Assembly: GCF_009469595.2 (NCBI RefSeq)
Contig: NZ_SSXV01000019.1
Span: 1-64,000, forward strand
Reading direction: 5' to 3'
Source: Thauera sp. 2A1
GTDB lineage: Bacteria; Pseudomonadota; Gammaproteobacteria; Burkholderiales; Rhodocyclaceae
DNA: 64,000 nt
In this document: positions 44,350 through 53,826 of the stretch, one piece after another
How positions within the stretch are numbered: the first letter of the stretch is position 1
Layout of the letters: every line of letters begins with the position of its first letter
Notes under the pieces: generated by a model
Database searches by the model: none
Seen by the model: only the letters and a program-made list of their open reading frames with translations
Told to the model about the DNA's origin: nothing
Position numbers and translations under genes: made by a program

Positions 44350-45533
44350 TGCGTCGCCGTCCCGGCAGGGGTGGAAGTGGTGGCGACGCGCACCGCGTCG
44401 CCGTCGGCCAGGAAGCCCACGCCCTGGGTCACGACGGGGGCGTCGGCGGCGAGACCCTCGACGATCTCGATACGGTCGCCGATGCGGCGACCTGCCTTCA
44501 CCTTGACCTGCGCCACGCGCGCTGTACCAGCATCGGCTTGCGCCACGCGGAACACATAGGCAAAGCCGTCGCTTAGCAGCACGGCGGTTTGTGGCAGCGT
44601 CTGCACCTCATCCAGGCCGAGCTCGAATTCGCCGCGCGCGAACATGCCGGCGCGCACGGCGACATTGCCGCCGTCAGGCGGCAGATCGACATAGACGATG
44701 CCATTGCGCGTGGCGGGGTCGACGGTCGGTGCGACGGTGCGCACCTTGCCGCGTACCGTGCTGCCGTCGGGAGCGATGAGCGTGGCGCGGGTGCCGGGCG
44801 CGATCTGGCCGAGGGTGGCCTCCGGAACCTCGGCACGCCATTCCAGCCGTCCGCCGCGGATCAGCCGGAACAGCGGCTGGCCGGACTGCGCCAGTGCGCC
44901 CACTGTGGCGGTGCGTGCCGAGACGATGCCGTCATCGGGCGCAAGTACCCGTGTCTGGGCCATCCGCACGCGGTCGGCCTGCACCCGGGCGCGCGTCGAC
45001 TGCAGGCGGGCGGCGGCCGTCTGCTCGGCACTCAGGTACTGGCGGATCTGCTGTTCGCTCATTGCGCCACTGCCGCGCAACTGGCGCGCGCGCTCGGCAT
45101 TGGCCCGCGCTTCCTGCGCGGCGGCGTCTGCCTCGGCGACGGCCGCGGTCGATTGGGCGAGCTCGGCGGCGACGGTGTCCTCGGCGATGCTGGCCAGCAA
45201 CTGACCTTTGCGGACCCGGTCGCCCACGTCCGCGCTGACCGCCGTCAGGCGAAAATTGCTGATCTCGGCGCTGATGACGACTTCCTGCCAGGCGGCAATG
45301 TCGCCGGTGGCTGGCACCAGGCGCGGCCAGCGGCGCTTGTCGGGCGTGGTGACGGCGACGGTGAGCGCCGGGCGGGCGCGGCTCGATGACGCGGTGGACG
45401 CGCTGGCGGACGACGCACCGGCGCTTTCGGGCGTGGCCGTGGCGGCCGTCTTCTCGGTGCCGAGGCATCCGGCCGCCAGCGCTGCGGCCGCCGCGACCGC
45501 AATGACGGTGCTGCGGCACATGGCTGCTAGCAT
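44346..45533 (-). CDS. RND efflux periplasmic adaptor (membrane fusion lipoprotein)
   Basis: A 395-aa HlyD/AcrA-type adaptor that links the RND pump to an outer-membrane channel. The N-terminus has a lipoprotein signal ending in ALAAGC (Cys about 23), followed by a Ser/Ala-rich spacer. The barrel-sandwich and alpha-hairpin segments (ISAEISNFRLTAVSADVGD, AEADAAAQEARANAERARQL) and the conserved RVLAPDDGIVSARTATVG are visible. ATG 45533 is chosen because its first helix is the signal; 45521 is an alternative. Translationally coupled to the pump gene. Confidence 0.93.
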   Translation of the reverse strand: MLAAMCRSTVIAVAAAAALAAGCLGTEKTAATATPESAGASSASASTASSSRARPALTVAVTTPDKRRWPRLVPATGDIAAWQEVVISAEISNFRLTAVSADVGDRVRKGQLLASIAEDTVAAELAQSTAAVAEADAAAQEARANAERARQLRGSGAMSEQQIRQYLSAEQTAAARLQSTRARVQADRVRMAQTRVLAPDDGIVSARTATVGALAQSGQPLFRLIRGGRLEWRAEVPEATLGQIAPGTRATLIAPDGSTVRGKVRTVAPTVDPATRNGIVYVDLPPDGGNVAVRAGMFARGEFELGLDEVQTLPQTAVLLSDGFAYVFRVAQADAGTARVAQVKVKAGRRIGDRIEIVEGLAADAPVVTQGVGFLADGDAVRVATTSTPAGTATQ

Positions 45534-45583
45534 CAACGCGACCGCCCCGGGCTCACCGTTACTGCACCCCGCATGCGGCCGGC

Positions 45584-46828
45584 TTACTCCGGCAGCGCGA
45601 TGCGGCCGTCGGTGCTGAACTGGTAGTCGCGGAAGACGTGCTCGGCACTCAGCACCTGGTAGTTGCCGTCGTCCTGCAGGCGCGAGGTGTCCTTGAGCCG
45701 GTAGGTGTAGTGGCCGCAGGTCCAGCAGTCGAAGTTGCGCATGTGGGTGCACAGGCAGGTCTTGTCCCACACCTTGATCTTCTTGGCGTCAGGGTGCGCG
45801 GCGACTTCGCGGTTGTAGGCCTCGATGTACTGGCAGTTGCCGCTCGAGTCGAGCAGGTAGCCGTACGCTTCGCAGTTCGGGCGGATGCCGCTGCCGATCG
45901 CCGGGCTGCTCTTGAGCATGCGCATCGGGTAGCCGGTGGGCGAGATGCCATTGACTTCGATGTCTTCCTCGCTGGCCTTGAAGTAATACTGCTGCACGTC
46001 ACCGGGCAGGCCGCACTCGCGGGTGACGGTGAAGCGCGTCGCGACCTGCACGGCAGCAGCGCCGAGTTCGAGGAAATTCACCGCATCGGTACCGGTGAAG
46101 ATGCCGCCCGCCGGGATCAGCGGGATGTCGAGCTGTTCGGCTTTCAGCCAGTCGCGGATCTCGATCGTGATGGTGGCAAGGTCGTACTGCGCCCAGTCCA
46201 TGCCGAAGCCGAGGTGGCCGCCGGCAAGTGGGCCTTCGACCACGACGTAGTCGGGCAGTCGGCCGGTGCGCCCGTTCTTCTTCAGGAAAAGCTGCAGGGC
46301 GCGCAGCGAGGAGACGATGATGCCGAGCTTGACGTCACGGAAGCGGGGGTGGTCCTGCATCAGGGCGAAGGAACCCAGGTGCAGGCCGGCTGCCAGCGTG
46401 ATGCCGTCGATGCCGTTGTCCATGGCGGCGAGCATCCGCGCCCGAAGGGTTTCCTTCGGGCTGTTCATCGTCAGTTTCTCCATGCAGTTGATGAAGATCA
46501 GCCCGTCGCCGCGCTTGGCTTCCATCGTGCGCCGCACGTGCGTCGCCGTGGCTTCGGCCACCAGGCCGAGGTCGAACTGCACCACCGACTTGTCGGGGTT
46601 CTCGACGTTGAACTTGTACTGCTTGAGCTTGTTCTTTACGTACTTGGTGTTGTAACGACGGTCCGATACCGTCGGCAGCATCGCGTCCGAGATGTGGCCG
46701 ATGCCGCCGAGGCGGGCAGCCTCGAGCGACAGTTCGGCGGTCGAGATGTCCACTCCCATGCCGCCCACCATGATCGGCACCAGTTCCTTGTTGCCGAGCC
46801 GCAGGCGGAAATCATCAACACGCTTCAT
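45584..46828 (-). CDS. Nitronate-monooxygenase-like flavin oxidoreductase
   Basis: A 414-aa TIM-barrel protein of the NMO/2-nitropropane-dioxygenase family, FMN-dependent. Typical stretches are VPIMVGGMGVDISTAEL at the N-terminus, GPLAGGHLGFGMDW, IPLIPAGGIFTGTDAVNFL and GAAAVQVATRFTVTREC. The C-terminal region has several cysteines (CLCTHMRNFDCWTCG), unusual for the family and possibly a small metal site. An enoyl-ACP reductase or NMO role cannot be decided. Its start at 46828 gives MKRVDDFRLRLGN; a TTG at 46843 is unlikely. It precedes the efflux adaptor by 50 nt. Confidence 0.88.
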   Translation of the reverse strand: MKRVDDFRLRLGNKELVPIMVGGMGVDISTAELSLEAARLGGIGHISDAMLPTVSDRRYNTKYVKNKLKQYKFNVENPDKSVVQFDLGLVAEATATHVRRTMEAKRGDGLIFINCMEKLTMNSPKETLRARMLAAMDNGIDGITLAAGLHLGSFALMQDHPRFRDVKLGIIVSSLRALQLFLKKNGRTGRLPDYVVVEGPLAGGHLGFGMDWAQYDLATITIEIRDWLKAEQLDIPLIPAGGIFTGTDAVNFLELGAAAVQVATRFTVTRECGLPGDVQQYYFKASEEDIEVNGISPTGYPMRMLKSSPAIGSGIRPNCEAYGYLLDSSGNCQYIEAYNREVAAHPDAKKIKVWDKTCLCTHMRNFDCWTCGHYTYRLKDTSRLQDDGNYQVLSAEHVFRDYQFSTDGRIALPE

Positions 46829-46934
46829 CGCATTAGCGTCCAAATTTCTTGTAGTCCGGCATTATCGCTCGACCGGGCGCACAGAGGGTGCGCGAGCGGT
46901 GTGGATTGCGCCCGCGAGAGGGACTTTTTTCGCA

Positions 46935-48098
46935 TCAGCTTGCGGCGAGCCGCCAGAGTGATGTGACTTCGGCGGAGCGCGCAGCATGCAGCGGATCGGT
47001 CGCATCCTGGGCGCGTGGATGGCGTGGGCGCGCATCGAGTCGGTCGACCACGCGCAGGCCGGCCGCGCCGATCCATTCGAGCAATTCCGCACGGCTGCGC
47101 AGGCCGAGGTGTTCGGCGAGATCGGACAGGATCAGCCAGCCTTCGCCGCCGGGCGCGAGATGTCCGGCAAGCCCGGAGAGGAAGCCGCGCAGCATGCGGC
47201 TTTCGGGGTCATACACCGCGTGCTCCACCGGCGACGTCGGACGCGCGGGCAGCCAGGGCGGATTGCACACCAGCAGCGGCGCGCGGCCGTCGGGGAAGAG
47301 GTCGGCGCGCACGAGGTCAACATGCGCGGACAGGCCCAGGCGGGCAAGGTTGTCGGCGGCACAGGCGAGCGCGCGCTCATCCTGGTCGGTGGCGACGACG
47401 CGGGCGACGCCGCGGCGCGCCAGCACCGCGGCCAGCACGCCGCTGCCGGTGCCGATGTCGAAGGCCAGCGCCGGCGACGGCAGCGGCGCCTTGGCGACGA
47501 GGTCGACATATTCGCCCCGCACCGGCGAGAAGACGCCGTAGCAGGGATGGATGCGGTCGCCGAGCGCCGGCACCTCCACGCCCTTGCGATGCCATTCCCA
47601 CGCGCCGATGAGGCCGAGCAGCTCGCGCAGCGACGCAACGGAAGGCTCGCCATCGGCCTGCCATGCCTGCGCGCAGGCAGCGCGGGCATCGGGCGCGCGG
47701 CGCAGCGGAATGCCGAAATCGGCGTCGAAAGGGATCAGCAGCATGCCCAGGATGCGCGCGCGCTGGGCCTGCGCCTGGCGATGCAGGTGGAAGGCGTCGG
47801 CGGGTGCCGGCGCGGCGCCCTTGTCCTGCTTGGCCTTGCGCGGCCTGCGCGCGATACGTCGGGCCATGGCCTGCAGCAACTGGCGGGCGTTGTGGTAGTC
47901 GCCGCGCCACAGCATCGCGCAGCCCTCGCAGGCGAGGCGGTATGCGGCATCGGCCGCGAGTTGGTCGTCGGCGACGATGACCCGCCGTGGCGCCGGCTGA
48001 CCGCTCTCGGAGCGCCACCTTGCCGTGCGGGCGACGCCGTCCTCTTCCCAGCTCAGGTGCAGTGCCGAGGCCTCGGTGGTGGTGGTCGGCCGGCTCAT
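46935..48098 (-). CDS. SAM-dependent methyltransferase with NPPW motif
   Basis: A 387-aa class I methyltransferase. The C-terminal half has the SAM-binding motif DIGTGSGVLAAVLA, ATDQDERALACAADNLA as motif II and VCNPPWLPAR as the (N/D)PP(Y/W) catalytic motif seen in PrmC/HemK, RsmC and related N-methylating enzymes. The first 180 residues are an uncharacterised helical domain. The ATG at 48098 overlaps the ClC stop by 4 nt. The frame stays open to 49439, but upstream of 48098 it is an out-of-frame shadow of the ClC gene. The substrate is unknown (protein glutamine or RNA base). Confidence 0.88.
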   Translation of the reverse strand: MSRPTTTTEASALHLSWEEDGVARTARWRSESGQPAPRRVIVADDQLAADAAYRLACEGCAMLWRGDYHNARQLLQAMARRIARRPRKAKQDKGAAPAPADAFHLHRQAQAQRARILGMLLIPFDADFGIPLRRAPDARAACAQAWQADGEPSVASLRELLGLIGAWEWHRKGVEVPALGDRIHPCYGVFSPVRGEYVDLVAKAPLPSPALAFDIGTGSGVLAAVLARRGVARVVATDQDERALACAADNLARLGLSAHVDLVRADLFPDGRAPLLVCNPPWLPARPTSPVEHAVYDPESRMLRGFLSGLAGHLAPGGEGWLILSDLAEHLGLRSRAELLEWIGAAGLRVVDRLDARPRHPRAQDATDPLHAARSAEVTSLWRLAAS

Positions 48099-49564
48099 GA
48101 GCGACGGCCCCGGGCGGCAACGCGGGCTTCCGCACGGCGCAGCGCCGGGTAGGCGAGCGCCTCGTAGAGCGGCACCGAAGCGACCGAGCGCGAGATACCG
48201 TGGGCGACGACGGCGGTGGCCATCAGCGGGATCAACATCTGGTGGTTTGCAGTCATTTCCATGACGATGACGAAGGAAGTGATGGGAGCCTGGGTCATCG
48301 CGGCGAGAAAAGCCACCATGCCGAGCACCAGGATCGCGGAATCGTGCTCGCCGGGCAGCAGCAGTGCGACATCCGTTCCCATGCCCGCCCCCACCGCCAG
48401 CGCCGGCGCGAAGATCCCGCCGGGTATGCGCGACACGAAGGCGAGCCAGATCGCCAGCAGCTTGAGGGTCATGAACAGCGCCGGCAGCGGCGCGACGCCC
48501 TCGAGGGCGGCCTTCGACTCCTCGTAGCCGGTGCCGTAGGTGACGCCGCCGCTCGCGAGGCCGATCAGGCCGGTGGCCAGTCCGCAGCCGGCGGCGAAGA
48601 GGAAGGGGCGCTCGCGGGAGAATTCGCCCAGCCTGCCGGGAAGCCCGCGCGCCGAAGCCACCAGCAGGCGCGAGAAGCCGCCACCCAGCAGGCCGCCGGC
48701 GACGCCGCAGGCCAGCACCGGCCAGATGCCGCCCGGCCACAAGATCGTCTGTGGGGTGCGGCCGAAATAGGTGTAGTTGCCCAACACGGCGAGCGACATC
48801 AGACCGGCGAAGATCACCGTCGTGAGCGTGGTGGCATTTGCCCGGAATGCCTTGTGGCGGCACATCTCCTCGATGGCGAACATGATGCCGCCCAGCGGCG
48901 TGTTGAACGCCGCCGCGATCCCTGCGCCACTGCCGGCGATGATCAGGTCCCGCGGCGACGCGATGCGCCGGCGCAGGCCCGACAGCAGATGCATCACCGA
49001 TGCGCCGACCTGTACCGATGGGCCCTCGCGCCCCACCGCCGCGCCCGACAGCAGGCCGCCCAGTGTCAGCAGGATCTTGCCTACGATGATGCGGACCGAC
49101 AGGAGCTGCCTTCTCACCCTGGCATCGTCGATCTGCGCGGCCGCGATCGCCTGCGGGATGCCGCTGCCTTCGGTGCCGGGGAAGAGCCTGTGCGACAGCC
49201 ACGCGATCAGCGCGAACCCCGCCGGCGCGATGATCAGGGTCAACGCCGGATGGTCGCGCAGCAGGTCGCGATGCGTCCTGATCGCGATCTCGGCGCCGAT
49301 CGCGAAGAGGATGGACAGGGCGCCCACGGACAGCGCCGCGGCGGCGAGCAGCAGACGCCGCTGCCAGCGTCCGGGGGAGAGCCAGGGCAGCACGATGCGA
49401 CTGCCGCCGCGCGCGAGCGGGCGCATGCCGCGCGCCCATGGCCAGAGACGTCGTCGCGCCCCGGTCGACGGTTCGGCGTGAGCGCCGCCGTTGGTGCCGA
49501 GGTGGGAATCGGAGGGGGTGTCAGGGTCCAAGGAGCAAGCTCTAGCGTGCAAATGCAACACCAT
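48095..49564 (-). CDS. ClC-family chloride channel or H+/Cl- antiporter
   Basis: A 489-aa ClC protein with about ten or more membrane helices. Selectivity motifs are present: GSGIPQAIAA, GREGPSVQVG (the gating glutamate is the E) and GGIFAPALAVGA. Whether it is a channel or an exchanger depends on the internal proton-transfer glutamate, which I cannot place safely. The polar first 60 residues (before about WLSPGRWQRRLLLAAAA) include many Arg and Pro; an internal start could shorten them. Coupled by a 4-nt overlap to the methyltransferase gene. Confidence 0.93.
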   Translation of the reverse strand: MVLHLHARACSLDPDTPSDSHLGTNGGAHAEPSTGARRRLWPWARGMRPLARGGSRIVLPWLSPGRWQRRLLLAAAALSVGALSILFAIGAEIAIRTHRDLLRDHPALTLIIAPAGFALIAWLSHRLFPGTEGSGIPQAIAAAQIDDARVRRQLLSVRIIVGKILLTLGGLLSGAAVGREGPSVQVGASVMHLLSGLRRRIASPRDLIIAGSGAGIAAAFNTPLGGIMFAIEEMCRHKAFRANATTLTTVIFAGLMSLAVLGNYTYFGRTPQTILWPGGIWPVLACGVAGGLLGGGFSRLLVASARGLPGRLGEFSRERPFLFAAGCGLATGLIGLASGGVTYGTGYEESKAALEGVAPLPALFMTLKLLAIWLAFVSRIPGGIFAPALAVGAGMGTDVALLLPGEHDSAILVLGMVAFLAAMTQAPITSFVIVMEMTANHQMLIPLMATAVVAHGISRSVASVPLYEALAYPALRRAEARVAARGRRS

Positions 49565-49696
49565 GCGGTATCAGTTCACGCCGATATGCCGATGCTCGCC
49601 GCGGCGGCTGCGCGAATTCGGTACCATACGTGAAAGGCAGTATGGTTATTTTTTCAGTGATCATTGTTTGTCCGAATATAGCAGGAGCCGGGTTTC

Positions 49697-50209
49697 ATGG
49701 TGCAGGTGCAACAAGTGTCCAGGGCGAGTGGCAGCAAGGCGGCACAGCCGTCGCCGCTTTCGGTGCTGCAGCGTTTCAGGGTGCTGATTCGCACCGCCCA
49801 GCGCCACTCGCAGTGGATCGAGCGGCAGAGCGGGGTGACGGGCGCACAGCTATGGGCGCTGCAGGAGCTGAAGGAACTTCCCGGCCTGCGCGTGGGGGAG
49901 CTTGCCAACCGCATGGCGCTGCACCAGTCGACCGCTTCCAACATGATCGACCGGCTGGAAACCTCCGAGCTGATCCGCAAGGAGCGCACCAGCGCCGATC
50001 AGCGCGTGGTGCGGCTCTATCTTACCGAACAGGGCGAGGCGCTGCTGGCGCGGGCACCGTCGCCGGCGCGCGGCGTGCTGCCCGAAGCCTTGCGCCTGCT
50101 CGACGAGGACTCCCTGTGCAAGCTGCAGGACGACCTCGATGCGCTGCTTCGCCAGATCAAGGATCTGGACGCGGGCTTCGGCATGCAGCCGCTGCCCTTC
50201 ACCGAGTAA
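49697..50209 (+). CDS. MarR-family transcription regulator
   Basis: A 170-aa winged-helix regulator. Helices (TGAQLWALQELKELPGLRVG, LANRMALHQSTASNMIDRLE) and the wing (RTSADQRVVRLYLTEQG) are typical of MarR. A flexible N-terminal tail precedes the dimer helix. Likely ligand and target unknown; it is divergent from the ClC gene, 132 bp apart, and convergent with the VWA gene. GGAG precedes the ATG at 49697. Confidence 0.92.
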   Translation: MVQVQQVSRASGSKAAQPSPLSVLQRFRVLIRTAQRHSQWIERQSGVTGAQLWALQELKELPGLRVGELANRMALHQSTASNMIDRLETSELIRKERTSADQRVVRLYLTEQGEALLARAPSPARGVLPEALRLLDEDSLCKLQDDLDALLRQIKDLDAGFGMQPLPFTE

Positions 50210-50240
50210 GGCAGGGCAGCCCGGCTGCAGCAGCAAGCGC

Positions 50241-51419
50241 TCAATGCCGCTTGGACAGCGCCTGCATCGCCCGCGCCAGGCCGTCCAGCGTCATCGGGAA
50301 CATGCGTCCGCCAACGATCTGGTGGATGATGCCGATCGACTGACGGTAGCTCCATAGCCGCTCGGGCTCCGGGTTGAGCCAGGCGGCAGCCGGGTAGGCG
50401 TCGAGCAGGCGGCGCAGCCAGGTCGCGCCCGCCTCGGCGTTCATGTGCTCGATCGAACCGTGCTGATGCAGGATCTCGTAAGGGCTCATGGTCGCGTCGC
50501 CGACGAAGATCAGCTTGTAGTCCGGGCCGTACTTGTGGATGACGTCCAGCACCGGCGCGCGTTCCTGATGGCGGCGCAGATTGTCGCGCCACACGCCCTC
50601 GTACACACAGTTGTGGAAGTAGAAGTACTCGAGGTGCTTGAACTCGCTGCGGCAGGCCGAGAACAATTCCTCGCACACCTTGACGTGGTCATCCATCGAG
50701 CCGCCCACGTCGAGGAACAGCAGCACCTTGACCGCGTTGTGGCGTTCGGGCCGCATCAGCAGGTCCAGCCAGCCGGCGTTGCGCGCGGTGGCGGCGATGG
50801 TGCCGTCGAGATCGAGTTCCTCGCTCGCGCCCTCGCGGGCGAAGCGCCGCAGCCGGCGCAGTGCCACCTTGATGTTGCGGGTGCCGAGCTCGACGTCGTC
50901 GTCGAGGTTGCGGAACTCGCGCTTGTCCCACACCTTCACCGCCGTGCGGTTGCCGGCCGATTCGCCACCCACGCGGATGCCTTCGGGGTGCGTGCCATTG
51001 TTGCCGAAGGGTGAGCTGCCGCCGGTGCCGATCCACTTGCTGCCACCTGCGTGGCGGCCTTTCTGCTCGGCCAGGCGCTTGCGGAACTCGTCCATCAGCT
51101 TGTCCCAGCCCAGCTTCTCGAGCTGCGCGCGTTCTTCCGGCGTCAGGTGCTTGCGGGCCATCGCACGTAGCCATTCCTCAGGCAGGTCGACTTCCAGGCC
51201 GGGGATTTCGGCGACGCCGCGGAAGTATTCGCCGAAGGCCTGGTCGAAGCGGTCGTAGAAGCTCTCGTCCTTCACCAGACAGGCACGCGCGAAAAAGTAG
51301 AACTCGTCGATCGAGTGGCCGCACACGCGCTGCTGCAGGCCTTCGAGCAGGGTCAGGAACTCGCGCGTCGACACCGGCAGCTTGCGTGCCTTCAGGTGCA
51401 GGAAGAAGTCGATCAGCAT
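50241..51419 (-). CDS. VWA-domain protein (CoxE-like), partner of MoxR ATPase
   Basis: A 392-aa protein of the CoxE-like group that pairs with MoxR AAA+ ATPases for metal-cofactor or complex assembly. The C-terminal von Willebrand A domain begins LFLDVGGSMDDH, a metal-ion-dependent adhesion site in which the usual DxSxS is DxGxS. The N-terminal part (FFLHLKARKLPVSTREFLTLL) is helical and conserved among such proteins. The ATG at 51419 is preferred over the long frame. It is the last gene of the MoxR / EAL-HDOD / VWA run. Confidence 0.88.
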   Translation of the reverse strand: MLIDFFLHLKARKLPVSTREFLTLLEGLQQRVCGHSIDEFYFFARACLVKDESFYDRFDQAFGEYFRGVAEIPGLEVDLPEEWLRAMARKHLTPEERAQLEKLGWDKLMDEFRKRLAEQKGRHAGGSKWIGTGGSSPFGNNGTHPEGIRVGGESAGNRTAVKVWDKREFRNLDDDVELGTRNIKVALRRLRRFAREGASEELDLDGTIAATARNAGWLDLLMRPERHNAVKVLLFLDVGGSMDDHVKVCEELFSACRSEFKHLEYFYFHNCVYEGVWRDNLRRHQERAPVLDVIHKYGPDYKLIFVGDATMSPYEILHQHGSIEHMNAEAGATWLRRLLDAYPAAAWLNPEPERLWSYRQSIGIIHQIVGGRMFPMTLDGLARAMQALSKRH

Positions 51420-51438
51420 CGCACGCCTCCGGCGGCCT

Positions 51439-52842
51439 TCATTCCTGGATCGCCAGTGCCCACGACAGGGCCTCGAGGTGCCGCTCGGACGCGATCGCGG
51501 GAGAGACGCCACAACGCGCGGCAGCATCGGCGATGCATGTGCCATTGAACTGCTCGCAGGCGATGGCCAGCTCGAGCAGCGGTGCATAGGGGCCCTCGCC
51601 GTGGCGCACGGCAAGATTGATCTCCGGCGTCACCGCCAGGGGGCCGAGCGCCTTGTCCATGGGCACCTCGAGGATGACGTCGATCAGCGACAGCAGGCCG
51701 GTCAGGAACAGTGCCTCGCGCTCGTAGGGCGAGCGGTCGGCGCTCAGCAGTTCGAGCATGCGCGCGCGCACCAGCGCACTCTCCAGCGCTGCCGAACTGC
51801 GCCCGGACGGAGTGTCCATGCTGCACACCAGCAGGATGAGCCAGCGATAGAGCTTATCGCGGCCGATCACGAAGATCGCCCGCTCGATCGACGATACATG
51901 CTCGGCAAGTTCATTCGCTGCGGCGTTGATGTAGCGCAGCAGGCGCAGCGACAGTGCGGCGTCCTCCTTCAACAATGCCGCCAGTTCGCTGGTGTCGGCA
52001 TCTGCCTTCACCTTGCCGATGAGGCGCGACAGGCGGGCGGCGTTCGGTCCGAGGTCGCGGTCGTCCCAGCTTTCGCGGCTGGTGATGAACGGGCCCTGGA
52101 AGAGGCTGGCGCCGAGCTTGTAGCAGAAGCGGAAATCCTCGAGCCCCGCAAGGTCGCGCACCAGCAGCCTGGCCTGCGGCGCCGCCTCGACGACGTGCGA
52201 AGCAAGCTGCAGGCCACGTCGCGCGTCGATCGCCGGCGCGCGCAACATGACGAAATCGGCCAGCGGCAACAGCGGCTCGAATTCGGTGACCACCGCAGGG
52301 TCGGGGATCCCGATGCGCACGCCCGTCACCCGCAGGCGACTGACCGTGTCACGCAGGTTGTGGATGTCGGGCGCGCCCGGGTCCGGATGCGTTCCCAGCA
52401 ACAGCACCGTCTTGTGCGGTGGCAGCGTCGCCAGGCAGGGATGGTCGAGGAAGGAGTCCGGCACGTCGATGAAGGCGAAGCGCCGCCCGATCAACGTGCC
52501 GATATCGGCACGCACGAGGTTGCGCACCAGGACTTCGGCGTAAAGGTGATGCACCCGCCGGCTGCTGTGGCGGATGCGGTTGCGGGTGCCCTCCTGCAGC
52601 ATGAACTGGTAACCAGCGATACGCTGGTCGCGGCCGAGCACCGCTTCGCGGCACAGGAAGATCGTCTCGGCGTCGATCTCCTCGGCTGGGGCGGAGCTCG
52701 TCTCGCTGCGCAGCGGTGCGCTGCGGTTGAGCACCTGGAAACCTGCCGCATCGTTGTCGCGCGGCGTTGACGGCGTGGCGGCGGTCGCCGCTGCCGCTGC
52801 GCGGCGGCGGCCGAACAGCCAGTCGAAAAAGGCCCTCAGCAT
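51439..52842 (-). CDS. EAL/HDOD two-domain signalling protein (degenerate EAL)
   Basis: A 467-aa protein similar to YuxH-type EAL-HDOD proteins. An Ala-rich N-terminal tail precedes a degenerate EAL domain (about 55-265; IFLCREAVLGRDQRIAGYQFML replaces the usual opening, and no EAL signature is seen). The HDOD domain follows (about 270-450; LLKEDAALSLRLLRYINAAAN). It is probably a signalling or scaffold protein, not a c-di-GMP phosphodiesterase. It sits between MoxR and VWA genes (15 and 19 nt spacings), an unusual place for it. Confidence 0.87.
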   Translation of the reverse strand: MLRAFFDWLFGRRRAAAAATAATPSTPRDNDAAGFQVLNRSAPLRSETSSAPAEEIDAETIFLCREAVLGRDQRIAGYQFMLQEGTRNRIRHSSRRVHHLYAEVLVRNLVRADIGTLIGRRFAFIDVPDSFLDHPCLATLPPHKTVLLLGTHPDPGAPDIHNLRDTVSRLRVTGVRIGIPDPAVVTEFEPLLPLADFVMLRAPAIDARRGLQLASHVVEAAPQARLLVRDLAGLEDFRFCYKLGASLFQGPFITSRESWDDRDLGPNAARLSRLIGKVKADADTSELAALLKEDAALSLRLLRYINAAANELAEHVSSIERAIFVIGRDKLYRWLILLVCSMDTPSGRSSAALESALVRARMLELLSADRSPYEREALFLTGLLSLIDVILEVPMDKALGPLAVTPEINLAVRHGEGPYAPLLELAIACEQFNGTCIADAAARCGVSPAIASERHLEALSWALAIQE

Positions 52843-52857
52843 GGTGTCGCTCCAGTC

Positions 52858-53709
52858 TCAGCGGTTGTGGCGCGCCATCATCACCAGGCGCTCGAACAGG
52901 TGCATGTCCTGCTCGTTCTTCAGCAGCGCGCCATGCAGCGGCGGCACGATGGCCTTGCGGTCGGGCGCGTGCAGTGCCTCGGGCGGAATGTCCTCCGCCA
53001 CGAGCAGCTTCAGCCAGTCGATGAGCTCGGACGTGGAGGGCTTCTTCTTCAGCCCCGGGATCTCGCGCAGCCCGAAGAACACTTCCAGCGCCTCGCTCAG
53101 CAGTTCCTTGCGGATGGCGGGGAAGTGCACATCCACGATGCGCTGCATCGTGTCGCGGTCTGGGAACTTGATGTAGTGGAAGAAGCAGCGGCGCAGGAAG
53201 GCGTCGGGCAGTTCCTTCTCGTTGTTGGAGGTGATGAAGACGATGGGCCGATGGCGCGCCTGTATCGTCTGGCGCGTTTCGTATACATGGAATTCCATGC
53301 GGTCGATCTCGCGCAGCAGATCGTTGGGGAATTCGATGTCGGCCTTGTCGATCTCGTCGATCAGCACCACCGTCGGGCAGTCGGCTTCGAAAGCCTGCCA
53401 CAGCACGCCTTTGACGATGTAGTTGCCGATGTCGCGCACGCGGTCGTCGCCCAGTTGCGAATCGCGCAGGCGCGACACCGCGTCGTATTCGTACAGGCCC
53501 TGCTGCGCCTTGGTGGTGGACTTGATGTGCCACTGCAGCAGTGGCAGGCCGAGCGACGCTGCGACCTGCTCGGCGAGCATGGTCTTGCCCGTTCCCGGCT
53601 CGCCCTTGATCAGCAGCGGGCGCTGCAGCCTGATCGCGGCATTGACGGCCAGCATCAGGTCGGGGGTGGCCACGTACTCGCGCGAGCCTTCGAAGCGAAG
53701 ATCGGACAT
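52858..53709 (-). CDS. MoxR-family AAA+ ATPase
   Basis: A 283-aa MoxR ATPase. The Walker A motif is GEPGTGKTMLAEQ, Walker B VVLIDEIDKAD, and sensor-1 FITSNN precedes an Arg-finger segment (ELPDAFLRRCFF). MoxR proteins act with VWA partners as chaperones that insert metals or assemble enzymes such as methanol or carbon-monoxide dehydrogenase. No cox or mox structural genes are here, so the client is unknown. It starts an operon with the EAL-HDOD and VWA genes. Confidence 0.94.
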   Translation of the reverse strand: MSDLRFEGSREYVATPDLMLAVNAAIRLQRPLLIKGEPGTGKTMLAEQVAASLGLPLLQWHIKSTTKAQQGLYEYDAVSRLRDSQLGDDRVRDIGNYIVKGVLWQAFEADCPTVVLIDEIDKADIEFPNDLLREIDRMEFHVYETRQTIQARHRPIVFITSNNEKELPDAFLRRCFFHYIKFPDRDTMQRIVDVHFPAIRKELLSEALEVFFGLREIPGLKKKPSTSELIDWLKLLVAEDIPPEALHAPDRKAIVPPLHGALLKNEQDMHLFERLVMMARHNR

Positions 53710-53826
53710 CGGGGATTCCTCTGATTAATTCCGTGCAATTATAGGTCTAGCGTTACGCAAAAAAGGCGGGGCCATTGCCCCCCGGGTTAGATCCGGCACG
53801 CGCACCCAACACGGAGACGAGACGCA

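Noticed and set aside
46935-49439. An 834-codon minus-strand frame joining the methyltransferase with upstream sequence
   Set aside because: Upstream of 48098 it is an out-of-frame shadow of the ClC gene; a 4-nt overlap start explains the methyltransferase better than a fusion.
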